From positions 1 to 45,174 of the forward strand of contig JBBRVD010000009.1 of assembly GCA_038247175.1 (NCBI GenBank): DNA of 45,174 bases, read 5' to 3'. The translations under genes and the position numbers were made by a program. Below are positions 10,181-19,654 of the stretch, one piece after another; position 1 is the stretch's first letter, and the number at the start of each line of letters is the position of its first letter. A model generated the notes under the pieces. The model saw only the letters and a program-made list of their open reading frames with translations, was not told the DNA's origin and did not search any database. The DNA comes from CAISIP01 sp038247175 (lineage in GTDB: Bacteria > Pseudomonadota > Gammaproteobacteria > Burkholderiales > Burkholderiaceae_C).

Positions 10181-11668
10181 ATGATTGACAACTACAGCTG
10201 GATCACGGTTTTTCCGGAGATCGTCCTGTTGACGCTGGCCTGCGCGATCGCCCTGGTGGATCTCTATGTCAAGAGTCCGAGTCGCACGCCGACCTATTTG
10301 TTGACACTGGCGACGCTGGCCATCGTGGCCTTCATGCAGGCCGGCTACGCGATCAGCGGATTGAACCAGTATGGCTTCAGCAAGCTGGTCGTGAGCGACC
10401 AGATGGGCAACTGGCTCAAGTGTTTCGCCGCGTTGGCGGTGATGGTGACGCTGGTCTATGGCCGTGGTTATGCCGCCCACCGCGAGATGATGCGTGGCGG
10501 CGAACTCTTCACGCTGTCGATGTTTGGGCTGCTAGGCATGTTCCTGATGATCGGCGGCAATAATTTCCTGGTTATCTACATGGGCCTGGAACTGCTGACG
10601 TTGTCCAGTTATGCGTTGGTGGCGCTGCGCCGCGACAACACCCTGGCGATCGAGGCGGCGATGAAATACTTTGTGCTGGGCGCGATGGCGTCCGGCTTCC
10701 TGCTCTACGGCATGTCGATGTTGTACGGTGCGACAGGCACGCTGGATGTCAACCAGGTGGCGCAGGCGATTGCCAGCGGCAATATCCGGCACCAGGTGCT
10801 GGTGTTCGGCCTGGTGTTTGTCGTCGCCGGCCTGGCGTTCAAGCTCGGTGTGGTGCCGTTCCATATGTGGCTGCCCGACGTCTACCAGGGCGCGCCCACG
10901 GCGGTCACGTTGCTGATCGGCGGTGCACCGAAGCTGGCCGCGTTCGCGATCATGATCCGCTTGCTGGTCGAGGGCCTGTTGCCGCTGGCGCTGGATTGGC
11001 AGCAGATGCTGGGCATACTGGCGGTCAGCTCCTTGCTGGTCGGCAACCTGGCGGCCATCGCGCAGACCAACATCAAGCGGATGCTGGCGTTCTCGACCAT
11101 CTCGCAGATGGGTTTCGTGCTGCTGGGCATGATGTCGGGCGTCATCAATGGCAACACCATCTCGTCGGCCGACGCCTATGGTTCGTCGATGTTCTATGTC
11201 GTCACCTATGTCTTGACCACGCTGGCGACGTTCGGCATCATCTTGCTGCTCTCGCGCAAGGGTTTCGAGAGCGAGGAGATTGCCGACTTCGCCGGCCTGA
11301 ATCAGCGCAGTCCCCTGTATGCCGGGGTGATGGCGATCTGCATGTTCTCGCTGGCAGGCATTCCGCCCATGGTGGGGTTTTATGCCAAGTTGTCGGTGCT
11401 GCAGGCGCTGATGTCGTCCGGTCAGGCGGTGGATATCGGGCTTGCCGTGTTCGCGGTGATGATGTCGCTGGTTGGGGCCTTCTATTACCTGCGCGTGGTC
11501 AAGCTGATGTACTTCGACGCCCCGGTGCAAACCGCGGCCATCGACGCTCCCGCCGACGTGCGCATCGTGCTGGGCATCAATGGCGCGCTGGTCCTGTTGC
11601 TGGGCATCGTGCCGGGCGGCTTGATGGCCTTGTGCGCCAGCGCGCTGGCCAGCATGATGGCGGGCTGA
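10181..11668 (+). CDS. nuoN: NADH-quinone oxidoreductase subunit N
   Basis: This 495-residue antiporter-like membrane subunit (ND2 type) is the last gene of the nuo operon. The motifs YMGLELLTLSSYALVAL, FKLGVVPFHMWLPDVYQGAP and GGAPKLAAFA are intact. They carry the membrane glutamate and lysines of the proton path. AAGAAGAG lies upstream of the ATG. The next gene follows after only 21 bases with no obvious terminator, so some readthrough into the NUDIX gene is likely. Confidence 0.97.
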   Translation: MIDNYSWITVFPEIVLLTLACAIALVDLYVKSPSRTPTYLLTLATLAIVAFMQAGYAISGLNQYGFSKLVVSDQMGNWLKCFAALAVMVTLVYGRGYAAHREMMRGGELFTLSMFGLLGMFLMIGGNNFLVIYMGLELLTLSSYALVALRRDNTLAIEAAMKYFVLGAMASGFLLYGMSMLYGATGTLDVNQVAQAIASGNIRHQVLVFGLVFVVAGLAFKLGVVPFHMWLPDVYQGAPTAVTLLIGGAPKLAAFAIMIRLLVEGLLPLALDWQQMLGILAVSSLLVGNLAAIAQTNIKRMLAFSTISQMGFVLLGMMSGVINGNTISSADAYGSSMFYVVTYVLTTLATFGIILLLSRKGFESEEIADFAGLNQRSPLYAGVMAICMFSLAGIPPMVGFYAKLSVLQALMSSGQAVDIGLAVFAVMMSLVGAFYYLRVVKLMYFDAPVQTAAIDAPADVRIVLGINGALVLLLGIVPGGLMALCASALASMMAG

Positions 11669-11689
11669 ACGCCGCACAATCACAGAACC

Positions 11690-12334
11690 GTGGCGCATCA
11701 CCTGCCTGCCGCTCCCGTGGCACAAGAGGGGGCCGACGCCCATCTGATCGAGCACATGGTCGAGCGCCAGCAACTGCTGCAAGGCCATTTCCTGCAGGTC
11801 CGCCGCGACACGGTGCGCCTGCCCGACGGCACGGACGCGACCCGCGAGTATGTGGTGCATCCCGGCGCGGTGATGATCGTGCCGCTGCTCGATGCGGGCC
11901 ATGGCGAGTTGCGTGTCGTCCTGGAGCGGCAATACCGGCACCCGATCGGCCAGGTGATCCTGGAGTTTCCTGCCGGCAAGCGCGACGGTGACGAAGACCT
12001 GGGCTTGTGCGCGCGGCGCGAGTTGCGCGAGGAGACCGGTTACAGCGCCCGCGAGTGGGCGCATGCGGGCGTCATGCATCCGCTGGTCGCGTATTCCGAC
12101 GAATTCATCGACATCTGGTTCGCGCGTGGCCTGTCGCAGGGCGAACGCCGCCTGGATCCGGGAGAGTTTCTGGACGTGACCACGGCCTCGTTGCCGGAAC
12201 TGCTGCAATGTTGCCGCGACGGCCGTGTCACTGACGGCAAGACGCTTGCCGGCGCCTTGTGGCTGCAAAATGTGGTGTCTGGCGCATGGCTACTCGATTG
12301 GCGCGCAGACACCGCTTCCCCGGCTGCCGGATAA
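11690..12334 (+). CDS. NUDIX hydrolase, ADP-ribose pyrophosphatase-like
   Basis: This 214-residue protein has a complete Nudix box (G-x5-E-x7-REUxEExGU) at residues 96-118, with RELREETGY as its core. This motif binds Mg2+ for cleavage of nucleoside diphosphate-linked compounds. The spacing and the EYVVHPGAVMIVPLL segment resemble ADP-ribose pyrophosphatases, but substrate cannot be fixed from sequence. The start is given as GTG at 11690. An ATG at 11756 is a shorter alternative, and neither has a strong ribosome binding site. A NUDIX gene directly after nuoN is a layout I know from Burkholderiales. Confidence 0.88.
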   Translation: MAHHLPAAPVAQEGADAHLIEHMVERQQLLQGHFLQVRRDTVRLPDGTDATREYVVHPGAVMIVPLLDAGHGELRVVLERQYRHPIGQVILEFPAGKRDGDEDLGLCARRELREETGYSAREWAHAGVMHPLVAYSDEFIDIWFARGLSQGERRLDPGEFLDVTTASLPELLQCCRDGRVTDGKTLAGALWLQNVVSGAWLLDWRADTASPAAG

Positions 12335-12344
12335 TCGTGTCACG

Positions 12345-12809
12345 ATGAAAGTGCTGGATCTTCAATGTGCACGGCAACACGCTTTTGAAGGCTGGTTCGG
12401 GTCCGAGGACGACTTCACCAGCCAGTTGGCGCGGGGTCTGGTCACCTGCCCGATGTGCGGCGACACGACGATCACCAAGAAGCTCAGCGCGCCAAGGCTG
12501 AACCTGGGCCACCACGCCCAGTCGCCCGGTGCCGAGGCACAACCAGCCCGGCAGGATGTCGTGGTCACCAACGACACCCATACCGCGATGCAGGCCGCCT
12601 GGCTCGCCATGGCCCGGCGCGTCCTGGCCAACACCGACGACGTGGGCGACCAATTCGCCGAAGAAGCCCGCAAGATCCACTACGGCGAGGTGCCGCAGCG
12701 CGGTATCCGTGGCAAGACATCCCAGGCCGAATCCGAGGCGCTGGCCGACGAGGGTATCGAGGTGATGCAGCTGGCGTTGCCGGACATGATCAAGGGGCCG
12801 GTGCAGTAA
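12345..12809 (+). CDS. DUF1178 family protein
   Basis: This 154-residue cytoplasmic protein begins MKVLDLQC and carries a small zinc-ribbon-like N-terminus with C8 and the CPMCG pair C35/C38. That pattern is diagnostic of the DUF1178 family, whose function is unknown. I chose the ATG at 12345 because the family motif starts there. An upstream in-frame GTG (12225) lies inside the NUDIX gene. It sits 10 bases after the NUDIX gene and is probably co-transcribed with it. The next gene converges from the minus strand. Confidence 0.88.
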   Translation: MKVLDLQCARQHAFEGWFGSEDDFTSQLARGLVTCPMCGDTTITKKLSAPRLNLGHHAQSPGAEAQPARQDVVVTNDTHTAMQAAWLAMARRVLANTDDVGDQFAEEARKIHYGEVPQRGIRGKTSQAESEALADEGIEVMQLALPDMIKGPVQ

Positions 12810-12855
12810 GGGTTGCACTTCCGCGTGGGGCGTCGTACGGGGCGGCAGCCCGCGC

Positions 12856-14655
12856 TCACGCCACGAACTGCAACTCCGCCAGCCGCGCGTAAATTCCGCC
12901 CCGCGCCACGAGTTCCGCATGCGTGCCCTGTTCCACCAGCCGCGCCTGGTCCAGCACCACGATGCGATCGGCCTTTTGCACCGTCGCCAGTCGGTGCGCG
13001 ATCACCAGTGTTGTTCGCCCCCGCATCGCGCTCTCGAGCGCCGCCTGCACCATGCGCTCACTCTCCGCGTCCAGCGCGCTGGTGGCCTCGTCGAGCAGCA
13101 GCAGCGGCGGGTTCTTGAGCATGGCGCGGGCAATGGCGATGCGCTGGCGCTGGCCACCGCTCAGACGCACACCGCGTTCACCCAGGAAGGTGCCGTAACC
13201 CTCGGGCAGGCGGCGGATGAATTCGTCGGCGAAGGCCGCGAGCGCAGCGGCCTTGACCTCTTCGTCGCTGGCACCGGGTTTGCCATAACGAATGTTTTCC
13301 ATCGCATTGGCCGAGAAAATCACCGCGTCCTGCGGCACGATGCCGATGTGCTGGCGCAGGTCTTCCAGCGACAGTTCGCGCGTGGGAACGCCACCGAGCG
13401 TGACGGAGCCCGACTGTGGATCGTAGAAACGCAGCAGCAACTGGAATACCGTGCTCTTGCCGGCGCCGCTGGGCCCGACCAGCGCCACGGTCTCCCCCGG
13501 CGCCACGGTCAGCGAGAAGTCATGCAGCGCGGGATGGTCCGGCCGGGACGGATAACAGAAATGCACCCGGTCAAATACCACGCCGCTGCCGGCGGCCTGT
13601 TGCTGCACGGCGCGCGGCTGGGCCGGCGAGCGGATCGGCGAATGGGTGTCGAGCAGCTCCATCAACCGTTCGGTCGCGCCCGCGGCGCGCAGCAGATCGC
13701 CATAAACTTCGCCCAGCACCGCGAACGCGCTGGCCAGGATGATGACGTACACCACCGTCTGGCCCAGGTGGCCAGCGCTGATGCGCCCGGCCATCACCGC
13801 CTGCGTGCCCTGGTACAGGCCCCACAACAGGGCGGCCGAGGTGGCGATGATGATGAAGGCCACCAGCACCGAGCGGGCGCGCGAGCGCCGCACGGCGGTG
13901 TGAAAGGCGTTGTCGGTCGATGCGTCGAAACGGGCCGCTTCGCGCGCCTCGGCCACATAGCTCTGCACCACCGGGATCGCATTGAGTACCTCGGCTGCGA
14001 TGGCGCTGGAGTCGGCCACCCGGTCCTGGCTGGCGCGCGAGAGCTTGCGCACCCGCCGCCCGAACCACAGGCTGGGCAACACGATGACGACCAGCAGGCC
14101 CAGCACCTGGATCATCACGTAAGGGTTGGTCCAGATCAGCATCAGCAAGGCGCCGATGCCCATCACGGTATTGCGCAGCCCCATGCTCAGCGACGAGCCG
14201 ACGACGGTCTGCACCAGCGTGGTATCGACCGTCAGGCGGCTGAGCACCTCACCGGTCTGCGTGGTCTCGAAGAACTGCGGGCTCTGGCGCAAGACATGCT
14301 GGTAGACCGCGTTGCGCAGGTCGGCGGTGACGCGCTCGCCCAGCCAGCTCACCATGTAGAAACGCGCGGCCGAGAACAGGCCGAGCGCCACCGCCACCAC
14401 GAACAGGTCGACGAAGTGTTCGCGCAAGGCCATGACACGCCCACCCGGGTCCAGGCCAAGGCCCGATGATGTTCCCACGCCGACCAGCCCGCCGTCGATC
14501 AGACCGCGCAGCGCCAGCGGAAACACCAGCGTCGTGACGGCGGCCATGACCAGGAACAGGCCGGCGAGCAGAATCCGGCCGCGGTACGGCCTGAGAAACG
14601 GCCCCAGGCCCGAGAGCGATCGCGGAGAAGGCGCCTTGGCGCGTTCGGAACTCAT
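12856..14655 (-). CDS. ABC exporter, fused membrane and ATPase domains (MsbA-like)
   Basis: This 599-residue half-transporter has an N-terminal six-helix type IV exporter domain (about residues 25-330) and a C-terminal nucleotide-binding domain. Walker A GPSGAGKST is near 394-402, the LSGGQRQR signature near 497, Walker B LLLLDEAT near 520, and an H-loop follows in VIAHRLAT. It would act as a homodimer exporting lipid, drug or peptide. MsbA, the lipid A flippase, is the nearest named type, but sequence alone does not prove lipid A as substrate. No accessory export gene is adjacent. Confidence 0.9.
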   Translation of the reverse strand: MSSERAKAPSPRSLSGLGPFLRPYRGRILLAGLFLVMAAVTTLVFPLALRGLIDGGLVGVGTSSGLGLDPGGRVMALREHFVDLFVVAVALGLFSAARFYMVSWLGERVTADLRNAVYQHVLRQSPQFFETTQTGEVLSRLTVDTTLVQTVVGSSLSMGLRNTVMGIGALLMLIWTNPYVMIQVLGLLVVIVLPSLWFGRRVRKLSRASQDRVADSSAIAAEVLNAIPVVQSYVAEAREAARFDASTDNAFHTAVRRSRARSVLVAFIIIATSAALLWGLYQGTQAVMAGRISAGHLGQTVVYVIILASAFAVLGEVYGDLLRAAGATERLMELLDTHSPIRSPAQPRAVQQQAAGSGVVFDRVHFCYPSRPDHPALHDFSLTVAPGETVALVGPSGAGKSTVFQLLLRFYDPQSGSVTLGGVPTRELSLEDLRQHIGIVPQDAVIFSANAMENIRYGKPGASDEEVKAAALAAFADEFIRRLPEGYGTFLGERGVRLSGGQRQRIAIARAMLKNPPLLLLDEATSALDAESERMVQAALESAMRGRTTLVIAHRLATVQKADRIVVLDQARLVEQGTHAELVARGGIYARLAELQFVA

Positions 14656-14778
14656 GCAGGAAAGGTCACGGGAAAGGGTTCGCAGCGTCCGTGCAGTTGC
14701 GCGCGCAGGCCGGTTTTGTTTGCAAGGCGTCGATTGTCGGTGATAGACGGGCTTGTCCGTGTGCGGCAGTTTGCGTGG

Positions 14779-15954
14779 CTACAACACGAGAGGTTTGGCG
14801 TAGCCGGTGAGCTCCAGGTAACCACGTCCCACATGCTGGCGCCGGCTGTCGAACAGGTCGCACAGGCCTTCCCAGTAGATCGCGCCGGTCGAACTGCGGC
14901 TGTCAAGCTCCTGGTTGTCGAGCAGCGCCCGCAGCACGTAGCTCTCGGTCGGTGCGCGCAGCAGCCATTCAACCGGGTAGGTGGTGTTGGTGAGCGGGCT
15001 TTTCCAGCCCCGCAAAGCCTGGAATACGGCTTCACCGCGTCCAAACACGGAGGGCTTGATGCCGTCGTTGAGTCCGGGGTGCCGGAACGAGCCACCGTCC
15101 CACATCGTCGCGCCAGCCTTGTCGCGAATGCGAAACGCCGTCAGCGCGCTGCCGTCAAAAAGGTTGATGCCAACCCAGTCCCATCCCACCGCATCCGGAT
15201 CCAGCACGCTGTTGCTCCACTCATGGTCCAGCCAGGCCGCGCCATTGACCGGGGTAAACCGGCCGGGGACCGTACCCCGTGCGCCATCGCCTTGCACTGC
15301 CAGTCGCTGGCCCTGGATGGTGATCTGCCCTCTGAACGCCAGTTGAGGGCGGCTGTAATAGAAGCTGGCCTGCTCTGGTTTCGGGCCCTTGCGCGACCAT
15401 CCCTGCTCGCCCTGCAGCAGCACCGGCTGCGTGCTCGCGAAGTCGAGCTCCAGGCTGAACTCCCTGGCCGCAATACGGGTCCGGTAGTTGCCGCTGTCAT
15501 GCACCAGCGTCCAGTCGCCCAGCCGCAGTGCGGTGTCGCTCTCGCCTGCCTCGGCCACCTCGAACCCGGCGCGTGCGATACGCTGGTCGTGCCAGAAGCG
15601 CTTGCCCTGCACGTCGGTTACCGCTGCATGGGCGAACAACAGCTGACGCGCGGCAAAACGCGAGGTCATGTCTTGCGTCGCTGCCACCCGGGTGCGGAAG
15701 AAGGTCAGCTGAAACCCCAGCGGTCGCGCCGCATCGCCGGTGCCGATGCGGGTGTGGCCGGTGATGTACCACCACTCGATCGCGGTTTCCGGATGGCTGC
15801 CGTGGTCGCGCGGGAAGACCAGTGCGCGCCGGGCGTGTGCAGCATTGCCGCCGCCCGTCGCGCCAGCGAGTGCCGGAGCACCCGCAGCCAGCAGCAGCAG
15901 CAGACGCCGCAGACGGTCGGGTCGGCGGCCGAGGGCACGGCTGGCGGGCATCAT
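14779..15954 (-). CDS. Secreted AttH/CrtC-like lipocalin-domain protein
   Basis: This protein of about 391 residues has an arginine-rich N-terminus, a leucine run and a small-residue cleavage region, which together look like a signal peptide. The body matches the AttH/carotenoid 1,2-hydratase-like double-lipocalin fold: FPRDHGSHPETAIEWWY at the start, repeated F/W-rich strands, and GAAWLDHEWSNS with WDWVGINLFDGSAL later. Members are often annotated as carotenoid hydratase, but no carotenoid genes are nearby, so that function should not be assumed. ATG at 15954 is preferred; GTG at 15975 and ATG at 15951 are alternatives. Confidence 0.8.
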   Translation of the reverse strand: MMPASRALGRRPDRLRRLLLLLAAGAPALAGATGGGNAAHARRALVFPRDHGSHPETAIEWWYITGHTRIGTGDAARPLGFQLTFFRTRVAATQDMTSRFAARQLLFAHAAVTDVQGKRFWHDQRIARAGFEVAEAGESDTALRLGDWTLVHDSGNYRTRIAAREFSLELDFASTQPVLLQGEQGWSRKGPKPEQASFYYSRPQLAFRGQITIQGQRLAVQGDGARGTVPGRFTPVNGAAWLDHEWSNSVLDPDAVGWDWVGINLFDGSALTAFRIRDKAGATMWDGGSFRHPGLNDGIKPSVFGRGEAVFQALRGWKSPLTNTTYPVEWLLRAPTESYVLRALLDNQELDSRSSTGAIYWEGLCDLFDSRRQHVGRGYLELTGYAKPLVL

Positions 15955-16080
15955 GTCACCGCGGCACCGGGCCACCGGCGGGACACCAGCGGACGTCTGG
16001 CGCCAACCGGGGTCGGCCGAAGTGCGCCGTTGACGCAGCGGTGCATATCCATGATGCGATTGTGCCGCCCCGGCGCGGCA

Positions 16081-16863
16081 TCAGACGGGCACGGTGTAAT
16101 TGAGCGACATGCGTCCGCCGTCGACGACAACGATCTCGCCGGTGACGTAGCTGGCGGCATCGCTGGCCAGCCAGGCGACGGTGTCGGCGATCTCGGACGG
16201 CTCGCCCAGGCGCTTCAGCGGCGTGCGACTCATCACCTTGTGGCGCGCCTCCTCGCTGCCCAGTACCGCCTTGGCCGCCATTTCGGTGGCGATGGTGCCC
16301 GGTGCCACCGCATTGACCCGGATGCCCTTGTCGGCCAGTGCCAGCGCCATGACCCGGGTCAGCTGATTGATGCCTCCCTTGCTGATGTTGTAGCTGGCGA
16401 TATTCGGTATCGCCACCGTGCCGTTGATCGAGCTCATGTTGACGATGGCGCCGCTGCCCTGTGATGCCATCACCCGGGCGACCGCCTGACCCATCAGGAA
16501 GGCGCCCTTGATGTTGACCCGCAAGACCGCATCGAAGTCGGCCTCGGTGATGTCCAGGAAATCGGCCGCGCGCAGGATGCCGGCATTGTTGACCAGGATA
16601 TCGATGCGGCCATGCTGATGCGCGGTTGTGGCCACCAGCGTATCGACCTGGGCTTTGTCGCCCACGTCGCAGCTGATAAAGGTCGCCCCGAGTTCGTCGG
16701 CCAGCGCCCGGCCGCGTTGCGCGTCGAGATCGGCGATCACGACCTTGGCGCCCTCGCGCGCGAAGCGCCGCGCGCAGGCCTCGCCGATGCCCTGTGCGCC
16801 GCCGGTGACGATGGCGACGCGGCCCTTGTGGCCGAAGAAAATGCTGGGGCTGTTGCCGGTCAT
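16081..16863 (-). CDS. SDR family NAD(P)-dependent oxidoreductase
   Basis: This 260-residue classical short-chain dehydrogenase/reductase has the Rossmann motif TGGAQGIG near residues 20-27, the acidic residue in VVIADLDA favouring NAD, NNAG near 90, and catalytic Ser with YNISK (YxxxK). A C-terminal GEIVVVDGG segment is typical of the FabG-like and sugar/alcohol dehydrogenase group. The substrate is unknown. The ATG at 16863 is preferred because CGGAGAA lies just upstream and the conserved sequence begins there. It is divergent from the PLP enzyme gene at 17079. Confidence 0.92.
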   Translation of the reverse strand: MTGNSPSIFFGHKGRVAIVTGGAQGIGEACARRFAREGAKVVIADLDAQRGRALADELGATFISCDVGDKAQVDTLVATTAHQHGRIDILVNNAGILRAADFLDITEADFDAVLRVNIKGAFLMGQAVARVMASQGSGAIVNMSSINGTVAIPNIASYNISKGGINQLTRVMALALADKGIRVNAVAPGTIATEMAAKAVLGSEEARHKVMSRTPLKRLGEPSEIADTVAWLASDAASYVTGEIVVVDGGRMSLNYTVPV

Positions 16864-17078
16864 CGTGCGGTTCTCCGAGAAACGATCGTGGGCGCGGCGC
16901 GTGGCGGTGGCTGCTGCCCTGTCGCACAGCATACCCGCTCACTGAAGGTCCTTCGCTCCGCAGCCCTTGGATGGCTGTCGCAAGATCGGGCCCGACCTGC
17001 GATAAGCTCGCCGCGTGGCCCGGTGTTGAAAGCCGTCGCCATCAACATCGACCACACCACCTCCGACAAGGCATTACC

Positions 17079-18077
17079 GTGGACCTGACCTCGATTGAAT
17101 TTCCTGCCATCGACGCAATCCGCGCCAACCGGGCGCGCCTGGGCGACCGGGTCGAGACCACATCGATCCGTCTGCTGAAGGACCCGGCGCTGGATGCCGT
17201 CGTCGGCCGCAACACCCGTGTCTGGCTCAAGGAGGAGCTGTTCCAGCGAACGGGGAGTTTCAAGCCCCGCGGCACCTTGTCGGTGATGCTGGACCTGGAC
17301 GCCGCGGCGCTGATGCGGGGTGTTACCGGGGTCTCGGCGGGCAACCATGCGATTTCGCTGGCCTACAGCGCGCAGGCGCTGGGCACGAGCGCCAAGGTGG
17401 TAATGCCGAAAAGCGCCAACCCGTTCCGGATCCAGGTCTGTCGCGAGCTGGGTGCCGAGGTGGAACTGGTCGACAACGTGCACCAGGCTTTTGCGCGGGT
17501 CAGGGAGATCGAGGCGCAGGAGGGCAGGGTGTTCGTCCACCCCTACGAAGGCCCGAAGACGGCGCTGGGCACGGCCTCGGTGGGCCTGGAATTCATGGAC
17601 CAGGTCGCGCAGGCCGGCTCGGCCCTCGACGCGGTGATCGTGGCCACCGGCGGTGGCGGCCTGAGTGCCGGCGTCTCCTGCGCCGTCAAGCAGATGCGGC
17701 CGGACACGGCCGTCTATGGGGTCGAGCCCGAAGGCGCGGACAGCATGTCGCGCAGCTTTGCCGCGGGAACGCCGCAGGCCATCGACGCGGTTCGCACGAT
17801 CGCCGACTCGCTGGGTGCGCCGCGCTGCGAGCCGTATTCGTTTGCGTTGAACCGCCGTTTCGTCGATGCGGTGGTGCTGGTCAATGACGAGCAGATCCGT
17901 CAGGCGATGCGGCTGCTGTTCCGGGTGGCCAAGCTGGTGGTCGAGCCTGCTGGCGCGGCGGCGCTGGCGGCGCTGATGTTTCCGCTGCGCGGCACACTGG
18001 ACGGCCGTGCCGTGGGCCTGATCGTGTGTGGTGCCAATACCGATCCGCAAACCTACTGCGCGCAATTGCAGCCGTGA
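17079..18077 (+). CDS. Threonine/serine dehydratase-like PLP enzyme (fold type II)
   Basis: This 332-residue enzyme has the fold-type-II PLP signature. The Schiff-base lysine is K62 in TGSFKPRG, the phosphate-binding glycine loop GGGGLS is near residue 192, and SAGNHAIS lies between them. This pattern fits L-threonine or L-serine ammonia-lyases. There is no C-terminal ACT domain, so it resembles the catabolic, not the feedback-regulated, form. The GTG at 17079 with AAGG upstream is the best start. A longer frame from 16971 lies in the divergent intergenic region. The exact substrate is uncertain. Confidence 0.87.
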   Translation: MDLTSIEFPAIDAIRANRARLGDRVETTSIRLLKDPALDAVVGRNTRVWLKEELFQRTGSFKPRGTLSVMLDLDAAALMRGVTGVSAGNHAISLAYSAQALGTSAKVVMPKSANPFRIQVCRELGAEVELVDNVHQAFARVREIEAQEGRVFVHPYEGPKTALGTASVGLEFMDQVAQAGSALDAVIVATGGGGLSAGVSCAVKQMRPDTAVYGVEPEGADSMSRSFAAGTPQAIDAVRTIADSLGAPRCEPYSFALNRRFVDAVVLVNDEQIRQAMRLLFRVAKLVVEPAGAAALAALMFPLRGTLDGRAVGLIVCGANTDPQTYCAQLQP

Positions 18078-18097
18078 CGGGCCAGGAGGATTGCGCC

Positions 18098-18958
18098 ATG
18101 GCCCTGACCGAACTGCAATTGCATGGGACCGCCGCGTTGCTGCTGCAGGCCGCCGATGGTGCGCGCGCCGTGGTCACGCTGCACGGCGGCCATGTGGTGT
18201 CGTGGTTGCCTGCAGGCGGCCATGGCGAGCAACTGTACCTGTCGCCGCGCTCGGGTTTTGCGCCGGGCCAGGCGATACGCGGCGGCGTGCCGGTCGTGTT
18301 CCCGCAGTTCTCCGACCGGGGGCCGTTGCCGCGCCATGGTTTCGCACGCAACCGCGCCTGGCAGTTGCTGCGCGCCGGCGACGACGCCGACGGTGCTGCA
18401 ACAGTGGTGCTGGGCCTGTCCGACGACGCGGCCACCCGCGCGATCTGGCCGTATGCGTTTGCGCTGGAGTTGCGGCTGCGGCTGCACGGCCTGCAACTGG
18501 AGCTCGATCTGGTTTGCGCCAACCCCGGACTGGCGCCATTGCAGTTTGCGGCCGCGCTGCATACCTATCTGCGGGTGAGCGACAGCGCACAGGTGTCCAT
18601 TGCGGGACTGGCGGGTTGCCCCTACCACGATGCGGTCGATGGCCAGGACAAGACACAGCAGGAAGACCGGCTGTCCATCGCGGGCGAGGTCGACCGGGTC
18701 TATGCCGCAGTCAAAGGCGCCACCACTGTGTCGGTGCAAAGCGAAAGCGACGCACGCAGGCTGCAGGTCGAGCACACCGGATTTGCCGACATCGTGGTCT
18801 GGAACCCGGGGCCACTGCGTTGCGCCCGGTTGGCCGACATGCCAGCCGACGGATATCGGACCATGGTCTGCATCGAATCGGCTCGTATCGCGCAGCCGGT
18901 GGTACTGGCAAGCGCGCAGTCATGGTCGGGCCTGCAGCGCCTGCGTCTGCTGGCCTGA
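18098..18958 (+). CDS. D-hexose-6-phosphate mutarotase
   Basis: This 286-residue protein belongs to the aldose-1-epimerase superfamily, YeaD branch, which interconverts alpha and beta anomers of hexose 6-phosphates such as glucose 6-phosphate. The motif RGGVPVVFPQFSDRGPLPRHGFAR includes the likely catalytic H80, and a second acidic and aromatic region follows near the C-terminus. AGGAGGA six bases before the ATG fixes the start. It lies 20 bases after the PLP enzyme gene. Its stop is followed by a hexanucleotide repeat. Confidence 0.88.
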   Translation: MALTELQLHGTAALLLQAADGARAVVTLHGGHVVSWLPAGGHGEQLYLSPRSGFAPGQAIRGGVPVVFPQFSDRGPLPRHGFARNRAWQLLRAGDDADGAATVVLGLSDDAATRAIWPYAFALELRLRLHGLQLELDLVCANPGLAPLQFAAALHTYLRVSDSAQVSIAGLAGCPYHDAVDGQDKTQQEDRLSIAGEVDRVYAAVKGATTVSVQSESDARRLQVEHTGFADIVVWNPGPLRCARLADMPADGYRTMVCIESARIAQPVVLASAQSWSGLQRLRLLA

Positions 18959-18976
18959 ATGAAGCGCAGCGATAGC

Positions 18977-19028
<52 letters not shown>

Positions 19029-19038
19029 ACACAAGGTC

Positions 19039-19644
19039 ATGGATATTCTCGTCATCGCGGTCGTCGTGGCCATTGCGGCGCTGGTTCTGCGCCGTCGGCA
19101 GGAGCGCCAGCGCATCGTGCTGCTGGCCTCGTACCTGGAGCCGTTCCAGATCGAGAAACTGATGGCCACGCTCAGTGAGGGTTACCTGCGGGCGCTGGGC
19201 GAGAACGATCCGCAGCGCCAGCTGCAGGTCTGGGACCATCTGCGCAGCGCGGAACTCGCGCTGTGCGAGCAGTTCGAGCTGTTCGCCACGCGTTTTGCCG
19301 GCGCCAGCGCCGACCAGACCCGGGTCAGCACGCTGGCATGGGCCATTCCCTGGGCGGACCGCTTGTTTTCGGCCGCCAGCTTCGATGCGCGCAAGGCGAT
19401 CGCGATCCATGCGCATGGCATCCGCCGCGCGGTACAGGTGGACCCGGCCGAAGCGTCGAAAGACCGTGCCTACCGGCTCTGCGCCGAAATGTTTCTGATG
19501 CAGCACACCTGCCACTGGTTCTGCAAGTCCAGGGCGGTTGCGTCGGCGCGCATGTGGGTGCGGCACAAGACCCGCTACGAGCAGCTGCTGGACGCTGTCA
19601 CTCCGGATACCGCCCGGGCCTACAGGGCCTTGGTGATCACCTGA
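19039..19644 (+). CDS. Membrane-anchored protein of unknown function
   Basis: I do not recognise this 201-residue protein. Residues 2-18 form one hydrophobic helix, followed by an arginine-rich stretch (RRRQERQR), so an N-terminal anchor with a cytoplasmic body is likely. The rest is predicted mainly helical, with a Trp/Ala-rich centre (LAWAIPWADRLF) and a late cluster of Cys and His (CAEMFLMQHTCHWFCK). That cluster could bind metal, but this is only a guess. It is preceded by the (GCAGGA)8 array, which supplies its ribosome binding site. Coding bias and gene spacing support a real gene. Confidence 0.72.
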   Translation: MDILVIAVVVAIAALVLRRRQERQRIVLLASYLEPFQIEKLMATLSEGYLRALGENDPQRQLQVWDHLRSAELALCEQFELFATRFAGASADQTRVSTLAWAIPWADRLFSAASFDARKAIAIHAHGIRRAVQVDPAEASKDRAYRLCAEMFLMQHTCHWFCKSRAVASARMWVRHKTRYEQLLDAVTPDTARAYRALVIT

Positions 19645-19654
19645 GCCTGCGTCA

